A DNA stretch of 64,000 nt. It comes from Sinorhizobium meliloti 4H41 (GTDB lineage: Bacteria > Pseudomonadota > Alphaproteobacteria > Rhizobiales > Rhizobiaceae). A program made the translations under genes and the position numbers. How positions within the stretch are numbered: position 1 is the first letter of the stretch; each line of letters opens with the position of its first letter. The stretch covers positions 758,735 through 822,734 of the forward strand of contig NZ_AQWP01000001.1 of assembly GCF_000375585.1 (NCBI RefSeq). The letters are read 5' to 3'. Positions 27,872-37,376 of this stretch are shown here, piece after piece. A model generated the notes under the pieces. The model did not search any database. It was not told the origin of the DNA and worked only from the letters and a program-made list of their open reading frames with translations.

Positions 27872-29345
27872 TGTTCTCCTCCGCGATCCATTGCCGAAGC
27901 TCTCCGGCCGCGACCTTGCCGGAGGCGGTCATCGGCATCTTCCGGCAGAGCCATATCCTGCGCGGGCGCTTGTAGCGCGGCAGGGCGGCGGCAAGATGAC
28001 GTTCGAGTGCCGCATGATCGAATCCGGCGCCGGGCTCGATCACCGCCGCAAGCTCGCTGCCGAGATCCGGATGATCGAGACCGAAGACAAGGGCCGCGTT
28101 CACGCCGCCGGCTCCCTGGATCACGATCTCCACCTCCGATGGATAGATGTTGTTCCCGCCCGAGACCACCATCCCGCCCGCCCGGCCGATGAGGTGCAGG
28201 GTGCCGCCCTCGTCAAGGAAACCGAGGTCGCCGACCGTCGCGAGCTTTCCTTGCCGGCGGAATCCCGCTCCGTCGCCGCCCGCGATGTAACCGTCGGATA
28301 TGAGCTCGCTTTCGACGAAGATCGTGCCCGTTTCTCCTGCGGGAAGGCGCTCGCCTTTCTCGTCCCGGATCTCCAGGCGAACGCCGGGAAAGGCCTTTCC
28401 GACCGCGGTCGGCGTGTGCCTGTCCGTCGGCCGGGAAACGCTGATGAAGCCGAGTTCCGAGGCGCCGTAATATTCCGTGACCTGAGCCTCCGGAAAAGCC
28501 CGTGTCGCCGCTTCCCGATCCGCCGGCGTGAGCTTGGCTCCGGCGACGGTAATCCGTCTGACCGATGTCAACGGCGAACCGGCCGCGCGCTCGCAGAGCC
28601 GCCGCAGCATCGTCGGCACCAGCACCAGCCGTTTCGCTCCGGTGGCCGCGATCGTGGCCAAAGCCTGATCCGCCTCGAAGTGCCGAGCGCCCACGAATTC
28701 GGCCCCGGCCGTCAGGGTCTCCGCGAGCGCGTAAAGCGTCAGGCCGTGCGCCAACGGTCCCGGCGCGTAAGTCGTCGTCTCCGGCCCGAGCCCGAAAAAG
28801 CTCTGCCCGGTCTCAAGGCTCACCCGCCAGGACCGGCGGTCGCGGATGATCGCCTTCGGATCGCCTGTCGTACCCGACGTGAAGACCACGAGAAAGGGAT
28901 CACCGCCGCAGCCGGCGGGGATTGCGGGCGGAGCATCGGAGGCGCCTTGCAGCAGACGGCTTTGTCCTGCCGACGGCACGTCGATGCGCAAGAGATCGCG
29001 TTCGGCGCGGATGACGATCTCCGGCCGCAGGCGCTCTTTCATCCGTTGGCGCGCGATCTCGGGCAGATGCGGGTCGATCAGGGCGGCGCAATGGCCGGCC
29101 GCGGTCGCGGCAAGGAAAGCGGCGGGAAAAAGCGGGTGATTTCCCGTTTCGAGCGCGACCAGCCGCACGCGCCCGGAGAGTATGCTTTCTTCTGTCGCCT
29201 GCGCACCCGAGCGGTGAATGGCCGAGAGGATGCGTCCGGCCTCCGCGGCAAGGTCGCCAAAGGTGAAAACCCGGCCTTCCATGCGGAAGGCCGGGGAAGA
29301 CGGGCGTTCGCTCGCATGGATCGCGACTGCCTCGGAGAGCGGCAC
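27849..29345 (-). CDS. AMP-dependent acyl-CoA synthetase
   Basis: A 498-residue member of the ANL superfamily, which activates a carboxylic acid as acyl-AMP and then acyl-CoA. The P-loop-like motif is VVFTSGTTGDPKAI, the second core motif is TEYYGASELGFIS, and the C-terminal catalytic Lys region is KMPMTASGKVAAGEL. The acid cannot be predicted. It starts four bases after the bioY stop and overlaps the thiolase, so it is probably cotranscribed with the biotin importer; biotin, dethiobiotin or a pimelate-type acid would be natural candidates, but this is inference. Confidence 0.85.
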   Translation of the reverse strand: MPLSEAVAIHASERPSSPAFRMEGRVFTFGDLAAEAGRILSAIHRSGAQATEESILSGRVRLVALETGNHPLFPAAFLAATAAGHCAALIDPHLPEIARQRMKERLRPEIVIRAERDLLRIDVPSAGQSRLLQGASDAPPAIPAGCGGDPFLVVFTSGTTGDPKAIIRDRRSWRVSLETGQSFFGLGPETTTYAPGPLAHGLTLYALAETLTAGAEFVGARHFEADQALATIAATGAKRLVLVPTMLRRLCERAAGSPLTSVRRITVAGAKLTPADREAATRAFPEAQVTEYYGASELGFISVSRPTDRHTPTAVGKAFPGVRLEIRDEKGERLPAGETGTIFVESELISDGYIAGGDGAGFRRQGKLATVGDLGFLDEGGTLHLIGRAGGMVVSGGNNIYPSEVEIVIQGAGGVNAALVFGLDHPDLGSELAAVIEPGAGFDHAALERHLAAALPRYKRPRRIWLCRKMPMTASGKVAAGELRQWIAEENSALERLL

Positions 29346-29349
29346 TGCG

Positions 29350-29913
29350 TCAGACGCGCGCCGGCAGCAGCGGATAGCCGGCGTAGACGGCCCGGGCGGC
29401 GAGCGTCGCGATCGCGGCCTTCAACAGGTCGCCCGGAACGAAGACGAGCGAACCGGTTGCAGCTGCCATCAGAGGCGTACCGGTGACGGCAGAGAGCCAC
29501 GGAACCCCGATCGCATAGAGCACGACGATGCCGCCGAGGACCGAGGCGAGGAAGAAGCCGACAAATTGGCGCGCTTCCGAATTCGTGGACTGGACGAAGC
29601 GCTCGGCGATCAGGCCGGTAACGAAGGCGGCAACTGCCCAGCCGAAGATGAACCCGCCCGAGGGACCGGCCAGGACGGCGAGTCCGCCGCGGCCGCCGGA
29701 AAGTACCGGCAGTCCGATGGTGACGAGCAGGATGAGCAGGAGGAAGGCGAGGGCGCCGCGCTTCGCGCCGATGATGCAGCCGGCGAGCATCACGCCCATC
29801 GACTGCGCCGTGATCGGAACGGGAATGAAGCCGAGCGTGATCGGCGGTACGAGGCCGAGCACAACGATGATGGCAGTGAAAAGCGCAACGAGGACGAGGT
29901 CTCTGGTGTTCAT
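29350..29913 (-). CDS. bioY: Biotin ECF transporter S component
   Basis: A 187-residue membrane protein with about six hydrophobic helices. The BioY signature is visible in MGVMLAGCIIGAKRGALAF and GGRGGLAVLAGPSGGFIFGW. It binds biotin and forms an uptake complex with BioM (ATPase) and BioN (T component), encoded just upstream on the same strand. BioY is 31 bp from bioN and four bp from the CoA-ligase gene. Confidence 0.93.
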   Translation of the reverse strand: MNTRDLVLVALFTAIIVVLGLVPPITLGFIPVPITAQSMGVMLAGCIIGAKRGALAFLLLILLVTIGLPVLSGGRGGLAVLAGPSGGFIFGWAVAAFVTGLIAERFVQSTNSEARQFVGFFLASVLGGIVVLYAIGVPWLSAVTGTPLMAAATGSLVFVPGDLLKAAIATLAARAVYAGYPLLPARV

Positions 29914-29944
29914 ATAGCCCTACCTTTTATTAGAAAACGCGAAT

Positions 29945-30550
29945 TTATTGACGGCGAAATCCCCTCGCGTCAATGGCGGCCGCGATCGTGTCCGCATCTT
30001 TCAGCGTCAGGATGATCAGCGGGCCGATGATGGTCAACGGCCGGACCGGCAGTCCGCGTGCCCGATGCGCTTCGGCGAGTGCCTGATACCGGGCGAAGAT
30101 GTCGGGCACGAACCGCAGCACGAGGCCAAGCGCCAGACCGACATCTGCCGCCCTCAAGAGACCGAGGCGCTCCAGCGGCTTCAGGAGGATCGTTACCTCG
30201 TCCATGAAAGCACCGATCGTCGTGGTCGCCGTGACCGCGGCTGCAAAGACGACGAGCGCCATCAGCCGCAAGACGAGCGCCGCGACCTGCGGCACGGGAA
30301 CGAGGAACAGATTGACCGCGGCAAGGATCAGAATGGTGAAGAAAACGAAACCGACGCGCGACAGCGCTTCGCGCGGTTTCAGCCCGAGCGAGAGGTAAAG
30401 CCAAGCGCTGAGGAGAAAGGCAGGCAGCAGCAGGAAAGGTGAGTCCGTCGCGAAGAGCGCGATACTCAAGACGGCGAGCGCGACAAGCTTGGCGCGCACC
30501 GGCACGCGGTGAAACCAGCTACCTCCCTCGACATAGAGGCTCGTCAGCAT
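29945..30550 (-). CDS. bioN: Biotin ECF transporter T component
   Basis: A 201-residue EcfT-type transmembrane protein with four to five helices in the N-terminal two thirds. The cytoplasmic Ala-Arg-Gly signatures that couple to the ATPase are in EAHRARGLPVR and IDARGFRR. It starts with a seven-base overlap with the bioM stop and precedes bioY, the standard bioMNY order. Confidence 0.92.
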   Translation of the reverse strand: MLTSLYVEGGSWFHRVPVRAKLVALAVLSIALFATDSPFLLLPAFLLSAWLYLSLGLKPREALSRVGFVFFTILILAAVNLFLVPVPQVAALVLRLMALVVFAAAVTATTTIGAFMDEVTILLKPLERLGLLRAADVGLALGLVLRFVPDIFARYQALAEAHRARGLPVRPLTIIGPLIILTLKDADTIAAAIDARGFRRQ

Positions 30551-31224
30551 CCGGCGACCTCATGATAGCGCCGGATGGTTTCGGCCGGCCCACCGTCGGC
30601 AACAAGGCGGCCCTCGTGAAAGAGCAGGACCCGTTCGGCGCTCTCGGCCAGCGCCAGATCATGGGTGATGACGATCGTGTCTTCGTCGAGCGTGTCGATC
30701 GTCTCGGCGACCATCCGGCGATTTCTGAGGTCGAGCTGATTGGTCGGCTCGTCGAGGATCAGAATTTTCGGCCCGGTGACGATGACGCTCGCCATGGCGA
30801 CGAGTTGCGTCTCGCCTCCGGAAAGCTCGTGCACCCGCCTCCGTGCGAGGTGGCTGACGCCGAAGCGTACAAGGACTGCCTCGGTTCGCGACGCGATCTC
30901 ATGCGCAGGCAGCCCCCGGTTCTTGAGCCCGAAGGCGATATCGTCGGTGACGATCGGCATGATCAGCTGGTGCTGCGGATTTTGAAAGATGAAGCCGGCT
31001 TCGGCGAGCACTGCCTTGTCGTCCTCGACCGTGTCGAGGCCGTTGACCTTGACCCGTCCGGTCGTCGGCTTGACGAGCCCGTTGATCAGCCGTGCGAATG
31101 TGGTCTTTCCGGAGCCGTTGAGACCGATGACGCCGACCCGCCGCTCATCGAGGGCAAGGCTCAGAGGTTGAAGCGCGACCCGTTCGCCGAAGCTGACCGA
31201 GCAATCGGTAAAGCGGATTTCCAA
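30544..31224 (-). CDS. bioM: Biotin transporter ATP-binding protein
   Basis: A 226-residue ABC ATPase: Walker A GLNGSGKTTFARL, Q-loop FQNPQHQLIM, signature LSGGETQLVAMA, Walker B ILILDEPTNQLDL and switch His in VITHDLALAES. It powers BioNY for biotin uptake. It is the first gene of the minus-strand bio operon and is divergent from the YcaQ-like gene; the 132-bp gap must hold its promoter. I looked for a BioR-type box there and did not find a convincing one. Confidence 0.93.
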   Translation of the reverse strand: MEIRFTDCSVSFGERVALQPLSLALDERRVGVIGLNGSGKTTFARLINGLVKPTTGRVKVNGLDTVEDDKAVLAEAGFIFQNPQHQLIMPIVTDDIAFGLKNRGLPAHEIASRTEAVLVRFGVSHLARRRVHELSGGETQLVAMASVIVTGPKILILDEPTNQLDLRNRRMVAETIDTLDEDTIVITHDLALAESAERVLLFHEGRLVADGGPAETIRRYHEVAGC

Positions 31225-31356
31225 GCGTCGGTCCTCGCGATGTTTTGCGTGATCGCTCTATAGGACAAGTCGATCGTAAAGGGCAATGTAGTGTGGACAA
31301 CACATCTGTTGCCGACTCACGTTTGAAACTTGGGAATAAAAGCCTACTCTTTGCTC

Positions 31357-32556
31357 ATGACGATTCGCCTTTCCAATCGCGATGCCCGGCGCATCTTTCT
31401 CGCCAAGCAGGGGCTCTCGGCCGCGCCGCATCGCGCGCTCGGCAAGGACGGCTTGCTGCAATTGATTCACGACATGGGTTTCGTGCAGGTCGACAGCATA
31501 GCGACCGTCGAGCGGGCCCATCATCAGATTCTCTTTTCCCGCAATCAGACCTATCGCCGCGAGCATCTGGCCGAGCTTCTCGAAAAGGACGGCGAGCTCT
31601 TCGAACATTGGACCCACGACGCATCGATCATACCGAGCACCTTCTTCGTCTACTGGAAGCATCGCTTCAAATGGGAGAGCGAAACGCTCCGCGAGCGCTG
31701 GCGCAAATGGCGCGGAGAAGACTTCGACGCGGGCTGCGAGGAGACCTATGCGAGGATAGCGAACAATGGCGCCGTCATGGCGCGCCACCTTAAGGAGGAC
31801 GGCCACGAATCCGGCGGCTGGTGGAACTGGCACCCGTCGAAAACGGCTCTCGAGGTGCTCTGGCGCCAGGGCAAGCTCGCGATCGCCCGGCGCGAAAATT
31901 TCCAGAAGGTCTATGATTTGACGGAACGCGTCATTCCGGCTCGCCACTACGACGGCGAGGTCGCGCATGAGGAGTTCATCGACTGGGCCTGCCGCAGCGC
32001 GCTCGAGCGCCTGGGCTTCGCCACCCACGGCGAGATCGCCGCCTTCTGGGATCTCGTATCGCCGGACGAGGCGAAGGAATGGGTCGCTGCCCATCGCGAC
32101 GAACTGTGCGAGATCGTCATCGAATCTGCCAATGGCGGCAAGCCGCGCCCGTCCTTTGCCTTCGCCGGCTTTCCCGGCGGGCTCGGCGACATTCCCGACC
32201 CGCCCGCCCGCGTCCGGGTGCTGAGCCCCTTCGACCCGCTGCTGCGCGACCGGAGCCGGGCCGAACGGCTTTTCGATTTCTTCTATCGTATCGAGGTTTT
32301 CGTACCGGAGCCGAAGCGGGAATATGGCTATTATGTCTTCCCCCTGCTCGAAGGCGACCGGCTGATCGGCCGCATCGACATGAAAGCCGATCGCAAACGC
32401 GGAAGCCTCGACGTTCGGCGCCTCTGGCTGGAGCGCGGCGTCAAACCCTCTTCGGGCCGGATGGAAAAGCTTATGGCCGAACTCGACCGCATCGCCCGCT
32501 TTGCCGGCGTCGAGCAGGTCAAATTGCTCGATGGCTGGAACGCTGCCCTTTCCTGA
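31357..32556 (+). CDS. YcaQ/AlkX-family DNA glycosylase-like protein
   Basis: A 399-residue winged-helix protein of the HTH_42 family, which includes E. coli YcaQ and Streptomyces AlkZ, glycosylases that unhook DNA crosslinks. The catalytic Q-x-D motif of the YcaQ branch is visible at Q44-V45-D46 (FVQVDSIA), followed by RAHHQILFSR. The start MTIRLSNRDAR is chosen over an upstream TTG at 31330 because the family begins this way. It is divergent from bioM. Confidence 0.85.
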   Translation: MTIRLSNRDARRIFLAKQGLSAAPHRALGKDGLLQLIHDMGFVQVDSIATVERAHHQILFSRNQTYRREHLAELLEKDGELFEHWTHDASIIPSTFFVYWKHRFKWESETLRERWRKWRGEDFDAGCEETYARIANNGAVMARHLKEDGHESGGWWNWHPSKTALEVLWRQGKLAIARRENFQKVYDLTERVIPARHYDGEVAHEEFIDWACRSALERLGFATHGEIAAFWDLVSPDEAKEWVAAHRDELCEIVIESANGGKPRPSFAFAGFPGGLGDIPDPPARVRVLSPFDPLLRDRSRAERLFDFFYRIEVFVPEPKREYGYYVFPLLEGDRLIGRIDMKADRKRGSLDVRRLWLERGVKPSSGRMEKLMAELDRIARFAGVEQVKLLDGWNAALS

Positions 32557-32658
32557 CCGATTTTTCGTGCTTTGTTTTTTCTTGGCTTGCGGGCCGGCGC
32601 TCCCTAAATGGAGCCAGTAAGTTTCACGACCCAATCCTTCACGGCAGGGAGCAGAACC

Positions 32659-34074
32659 ATGGACACCAACCTGATGAGCCTCTTCGATGCGGACGAGGCG
32701 ACGGTCCGCAAGGTTCTCTCCGAGACGCTTGCCGGCGCCGATGACGGCGAACTCTTCCTTGAGCATGCGCAGGCGGAGGTGCTTTCCTTCGACAATGGCC
32801 GCCTGAAGGGCGGCAGCTTCAACACCGACCAGGGCTTCGGCCTGCGGGCCGTCGCCGGCGAAGCCGTCGGCTACGCCCATGCCGGCGAACTGTCGCTTGC
32901 GGCCCTGAAGAGGGCGGCGGACGCCGTGGAGCAGGTGACCCGAGGCTATTCCGGCTCCTACGCGGCAGCCCCGCAGCGCACCAACAAAAAGCTCTACGGC
33001 GACGAGAACCCGATCGGCGAGCCGAGTTTCGAGACGAAGGTCAAGCTGCTTCAGGAGATCGACGCCTATGTGCGCGCCAAGGAGCCGAAGGTCCGCCAGG
33101 TGACCGCGACGCTCGCGGCGAGCTGGCAGGTCGTGGATATTCTGAGGGCCGACGGGCACCGCGTCCACGATGTCCGGCCGATGACGCGGATCAACATCTC
33201 CGTCGTGGTCGGCGAGGGCGACCGCCAGGAAAGCGGCTCCTTCGGTATCGGCGGACGGCGCGGCTTCGGCGATTTCATAACCGAGGAAAACTGGAAAAGC
33301 GGGACGGACGAGGCTTTGCGGCAAGCGCTCGTGAACCTCGAGGCGATCGATGCGCCGGCCGGCACCATGGATGTCGTGCTTGCCTCCGGCTGGCCGGGCG
33401 TCATGCTGCACGAAGCCGTCGGCCACGGCCTGGAGGGCGACTTCAACCGCAAGAAGACCTCCGCTTTCGCCGGGCTGCTCGGCGAGCAGGTCGCTGCGAA
33501 GGGCGTGACGGTCGTCGACGACGGCACGATCGAAGCGCGGCGGGGCTCCATCTCGATCGACGACGAGGGAACGCCGTCCGGCTACAATGTCCTGATCGAG
33601 GACGGCAAGCTCGTCGGCTATATGCAGGACCGGCAGAACGCCCGGCTGATGGGCATGGAACCGACCGGAAACGGCCGCCGCCAGGGCTACGCCCACGTGC
33701 CCATGCCGCGCATGACCAACACCTATATGCTTGCCGGGGACCGCACGCCCGATGAAATCATCTCGTCTGTGAAGAGGGGCATCTATGCCGTCTCCTTCGG
33801 CGGCGGCCAGGTCGATATTACCTCAGGCAAATTCGTCTTCGGCTGCACCGAGGCCTATCTGATCGAGAACGGCAAGGTCGGAGCGCCCGTCAAGGGTGCG
33901 ATGCTGATCGGCAACGGTCCGGATGCGATGAAGCGGGTGACGATGGTCGGAAACGATACGAAGCTCGACACCGGCATCGGCAATTGCGGCAAGGCCGGCC
34001 AATGGGTACCGGTCGGCGTCGGCCAGCCACATCTGCGCATGGATCAGATCACCGTCGGCGGCACGCAGGCCTGA
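32659..34074 (+). CDS. tldD: Metalloprotease TldD
   Basis: A 471-residue TldD peptidase. The zinc motif HEAVGHGLEGDFN (H-E-x-x-x-H) and the late cysteine region SGKFVFGCTEAYLIENG are clear. TldD works with TldE/PmbA, which is not in this window; together they mature microcin B17-type peptides and degrade CcdA in E. coli. A clear AGGGAG precedes the ATG at 32659; an upstream in-frame ATG (32608) has no such site. A single gene between ycaQ-like and a divergently oriented carboxypeptidase. Confidence 0.94.
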   Translation: MDTNLMSLFDADEATVRKVLSETLAGADDGELFLEHAQAEVLSFDNGRLKGGSFNTDQGFGLRAVAGEAVGYAHAGELSLAALKRAADAVEQVTRGYSGSYAAAPQRTNKKLYGDENPIGEPSFETKVKLLQEIDAYVRAKEPKVRQVTATLAASWQVVDILRADGHRVHDVRPMTRINISVVVGEGDRQESGSFGIGGRRGFGDFITEENWKSGTDEALRQALVNLEAIDAPAGTMDVVLASGWPGVMLHEAVGHGLEGDFNRKKTSAFAGLLGEQVAAKGVTVVDDGTIEARRGSISIDDEGTPSGYNVLIEDGKLVGYMQDRQNARLMGMEPTGNGRRQGYAHVPMPRMTNTYMLAGDRTPDEIISSVKRGIYAVSFGGGQVDITSGKFVFGCTEAYLIENGKVGAPVKGAMLIGNGPDAMKRVTMVGNDTKLDTGIGNCGKAGQWVPVGVGQPHLRMDQITVGGTQA

Positions 34075-34158
34075 CAACGGGCCCTCATCTATGCTTGCTA
34101 CGGAGATGAGGGCAGCTGCGTTTGCGGCGAGGGAAGCGTTCTTTCAGCTGTTGCGGAC

Positions 34159-35388
34159 TCACCCCCCATCGGGAAGCAAGACGCAGTCATAGGACCTCTT
34201 TTTCAGAATGCTGCAGGCGGTCGTCGCCGCTTCGCGACTGGCGAAGCCTACGAAACCTACGCGATAGGCTCCGCCCGAGCCTGCGGCCTCGGTGTGGGGG
34301 GCGGCGCCGAGAAGGGCCGCGCCGCCAGCCGATTGTGCCTCGACGAGCATCTTGCGCGCGCCTTCCGCGGTCGGTGCGGAGGAAATCTGAATTCGCCAGC
34401 CGCTCGCCGGTGGTTTCGTGTCCGCGGCCGCCACTGCGGTTGGCCGGTCCGCCGGGACGATAGCTTCCGTCGGCGATGCGGCGACAGCTTCGACCGGGGG
34501 CTGGGTACCCACATAGGACAAGGAAACGCCAGGTAAGCTCGCCACGTCGGCCAGGCGGGGTGCGCTTGCCGCCGCGATCATCGGGCGGCCGGGCGAGGAG
34601 ACCCTGCCCAGGTGCTGATCGAGGAGCGCCGCCATCTTCTCATCACGGCTTCGCGCGCTTCGCCCGCCGAGCACCACGCCGATGAGGCGGCGGTTGCCGT
34701 CGCTCACCGCGCTTACGAGATTGTAGCCGGAGGCCCTCGTGTAGCCGGTCTTGATGCCGTCCATCCCCTGGTATCGATACATCAGATTGTTGTGGCCTCG
34801 GATCACACGGCCGCGGAAGGCGAAACTCTGGACCGAGAACAGGCGGTACTCGCGCGGATAGTGTCGCATGAGGGCAACGGCGAGCCGCGCCATATCGCGA
34901 GCCGTGGTCACCTGTTCGCTTGCCGGCAGACCCGAAGCGTTGACGAAGAATGTGCGGTTCATGCCGAGTTGGCGTGCTTTTGCGTTCATCATTCTCGCAA
35001 AGCCTTCCTCGGAACCGCCAAGCCGTTCGGCCATCGCTGCCGCCGCGTCGTTGGCCGAACGAACGATCATGCCGTAGACAGCCTCTTCGACGGTGATCGT
35101 TCCTCCGGCCTTGACGCCGAGCTTCGTCGGCGGCTTGCGTGCAGCGGTCACGGACATGGGCACAGGCGTTTTCCAGGCGATCTGGCCACGGTGAAGCGCT
35201 TCGAAGGTCATGTAGAGCGTCATCATCTTGGTGAGAGACGCGGGATGGTGGAGCGTGTCGGGGTTTTCGGCAGAGAGAACCCGGCCCGTCCGAGCGTCGA
35301 CGACAAGAGAGGCGTTGCCTGCCATTGCCTGAACGGCACCGAAGAAAAGCACGGCGATCGTCGCCAGAGCCAATCGAAAGCTCGTCAT
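34159..35388 (-). CDS. D-alanyl-D-alanine carboxypeptidase with SPOR domain
   Basis: A 409-residue exported penicillin-binding protein of the DacA/DacC (S11) class. Signal peptide about 1-23; the active-site motifs are S51-x-x-K54 (PASLTKMM), SAN (IVRSANDAA) and KTG (DGIKTGYT). It trims the terminal D-Ala from pentapeptides. A Pro/Ala-rich linker (about 290-335) leads to a C-terminal SPOR domain (about 335-409, GWRIQISSAPTAEGA), which binds denuded glycan at the septum, suggesting a division-site role. It is convergent with tldD and divergent from the deacetylase gene. Confidence 0.9.
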   Translation of the reverse strand: MTSFRLALATIAVLFFGAVQAMAGNASLVVDARTGRVLSAENPDTLHHPASLTKMMTLYMTFEALHRGQIAWKTPVPMSVTAARKPPTKLGVKAGGTITVEEAVYGMIVRSANDAAAAMAERLGGSEEGFARMMNAKARQLGMNRTFFVNASGLPASEQVTTARDMARLAVALMRHYPREYRLFSVQSFAFRGRVIRGHNNLMYRYQGMDGIKTGYTRASGYNLVSAVSDGNRRLIGVVLGGRSARSRDEKMAALLDQHLGRVSSPGRPMIAAASAPRLADVASLPGVSLSYVGTQPPVEAVAASPTEAIVPADRPTAVAAADTKPPASGWRIQISSAPTAEGARKMLVEAQSAGGAALLGAAPHTEAAGSGGAYRVGFVGFASREAATTACSILKKRSYDCVLLPDGG

Positions 35389-35599
35389 CGAACTCCCCCT
35401 CATAGAGATGTGCGGCCGATATCGACGCGGTACGCTGTTTTGACAGGCTCGAGGCGTCGTTGCAACCTCGCCGCACAAAAGGCGGCCCGCTCTTTCGCGC
35501 CGCCCGGCCGATTCAGCAAGGCTTAACCCCGCAGACGCTACCGTCCGGGCCGCAACGCCCGTCCACGCTCGACAGGACGATTTGAGAAGACGGAAGAAG

Positions 35600-36658
35600 A
35601 TGAAACACGGCTTTGCGGGTCTGGTCCGCTACCATGCCAAGCGCGCCGCTATCACCGGCGGGCTCGAAGCTGCGCATCTGCTTGCGCGGGCACGGCTGTT
35701 GGGGGCGGCCCGCGGGCGCGGGGCGATCTTCACCCTGCATCATGTCCGCCCGAAGGTTGCGCGGACTTTCGATCCCAACGCCCATCTGGAAATCTCACCG
35801 GAATTCCTCGAAGAGGCGATCGTGACTTTGAAGCGGGACGGCTATCGCTTCATCCCGCTGGACGACCTGCCCGCCTGCCTTGCTTCCGCCGATACCCGCC
35901 CCTTCGCCTGCTTCACTCTCGATGACGGCTACCGCAACAATCTCGATCACGCCCTGCCGGTCTTCGAGCGCCACGGCGTGCCCTTCACCGTTTTCGTCAC
36001 CGCCGGTTACATCGACCGCAGCCATACGCTCTGGTGGGAAACGCTCGCCGATCTCCTGTCCGTCTGCCGCAGGTTTCGCTTCGATTTCGGCGCAGGCGAG
36101 GAAGCGGTGGCGAGCGAAAACCTTGCGCAGAAGCAGGCCGCCTTCGATCGGATCGCCGCTTACGTCCATGGCAGCGATGAGGCCCATGCGCTCGCGACAC
36201 TAAACAGGGCCGCGCAGGAGCACGGCATCGATCCGCTGGCCATCACCGAGCGTTTGACGCTGGATGAAGTGGGACTTCGAAACCTGGTCCGAAGCCCGCT
36301 TGCCAGCCTCGGCGGACACACGATCAGTCATCGCGCACTTGCGCGGCTTGGCGACGACGAGGCCAGCCGCGAAATCTCAGCCTCCGCCGAACGCGTCGGG
36401 ACGATCACCGGTCGCCGGCCCACGAGCTTCGCCTATCCCTATGGGGACAGGCTCGCGGTTTCGCCCCGCGATCATCGGCTGGCGGCTAAACTCGGTTTTG
36501 CCGTGGCGGTGACAACGCAGCCCGGCATGCTGTCCAAGGCTGCCAATCCTCATGCGCTGCCGCGCATTTCGCTCAACGGCCATTTCCAGGCCGCGCGCTA
36601 TGTGACCGCGCTCGGTTCCGGCATCCCGTTCCGGCTCTTTGCCCGCCAGGCAGCTTGA
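35600..36658 (+). CDS. Polysaccharide deacetylase family protein
   Basis: A 352-residue protein of the carbohydrate esterase 4/NodB-homology family. The first motif is FTLDDGYRNN (Asp pair), the metal His residues are in LGGHTISHRAL, and later motifs are SFAYPYGD and the C-terminal RISLNGHF. There is no signal peptide, so it is probably cytoplasmic and may act on a lipid-linked or soluble substrate; the substrate is not evident. GGAAGAAG precedes the ATG at 35600, preferred over an upstream TTG. Confidence 0.85.
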   Translation: MKHGFAGLVRYHAKRAAITGGLEAAHLLARARLLGAARGRGAIFTLHHVRPKVARTFDPNAHLEISPEFLEEAIVTLKRDGYRFIPLDDLPACLASADTRPFACFTLDDGYRNNLDHALPVFERHGVPFTVFVTAGYIDRSHTLWWETLADLLSVCRRFRFDFGAGEEAVASENLAQKQAAFDRIAAYVHGSDEAHALATLNRAAQEHGIDPLAITERLTLDEVGLRNLVRSPLASLGGHTISHRALARLGDDEASREISASAERVGTITGRRPTSFAYPYGDRLAVSPRDHRLAAKLGFAVAVTTQPGMLSKAANPHALPRISLNGHFQAARYVTALGSGIPFRLFARQAA

Positions 36659-36681
36659 GGCGCGGTGGCAGCGTCTTTCCG

Positions 36682-37302
36682 TCAGGGATACATCCGCACT
36701 TTCGTCCAACCGCCATCCGGCGTTTCGCGGCGGAACTCGACACGGTCGTGCAGCCGGAAGGGACGGTCGTGCCAGAATTCGATCGACAGTGGACGGATGC
36801 GGAATCCGGACCAGTAGTCCGGACGTGGAATCTCGCCGATCGCATGCCGCGCCGTGTATTCGGCGACGGCCTTCTCCAACGCAAAGCGGCTTTCGAGCGG
36901 CCTGGACTGCTTCGATGCCCAGGCGCCGATGCGGCTGCCGCGGGGCCGGCTCATGAAATATTCGTCGGCTTCCTGGTCGGAGACGACTTCGACCGGACCG
37001 CGCAGACGCACCTGGCGGCGCAGCGATTTCCAGTGGAAACACAGGGCCGCTTTTGGGGTCGCGAGCATTTCCCGGCCTTTCTGACTTTCGAAATTCGTGT
37101 ACAAGACGAAGCCGCGTTCGTCGAACCCCTTGAGCAGGACCATGCGCACATTGGGCATGCCATCCGGGTCGACGGTCGCAAGGGCGACGGCGTTCGGATC
37201 GTTCACCTCGCTCTTTTCTGCTTCCTTCAGCCATGTGCCAAAAAGGGAAAAGGGCTCGCTTGCTTCCGTGAAGTCACCGGTTGTTAACTCGTTCGCGGTC
37301 AT
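36682..37302 (-). CDS. pdxH: Pyridoxamine 5'-phosphate oxidase
   Basis: A 206-residue FMN-dependent oxidase that converts pyridoxine/pyridoxamine 5'-phosphate to PLP. Family motifs: [71 protein letters not shown] and the C-terminal [10 protein letters not shown]...[10 protein letters not shown]. The ATG at 37302 is the family start; longer in-frame extensions to 37626 are not conserved and overlap the divergent lipoprotein gene. Confidence 0.96.
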   Translation of the reverse strand: MTANELTTGDFTEASEPFSLFGTWLKEAEKSEVNDPNAVALATVDPDGMPNVRMVLLKGFDERGFVLYTNFESQKGREMLATPKAALCFHWKSLRRQVRLRGPVEVVSDQEADEYFMSRPRGSRIGAWASKQSRPLESRFALEKAVAEYTARHAIGEIPRPDYWSGFRIRPLSIEFWHDRPFRLHDRVEFRRETPDGGWTKVRMYP

Positions 37303-37376
37303 ATTGTTTTCCAATGCCGTGTGTCTGGCGCGGGAACGCTTCGGGATGAGCCGAGTGGCGTTTCCGCATCGTAATA

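Noticed and set aside
31225..31356. Possible BioR operator (TTATMKATAA type) upstream of bioM
   Set aside because: The best candidate, CTCTATAGG near 31256, has several mismatches to the consensus, so it cannot be supported.
31258..33696. Antisense 812-codon frame over the YcaQ-like and tldD genes
   Set aside because: It crosses two recognised genes and an intergenic region; no recognisable domain. A GC-rich codon-phase artefact.
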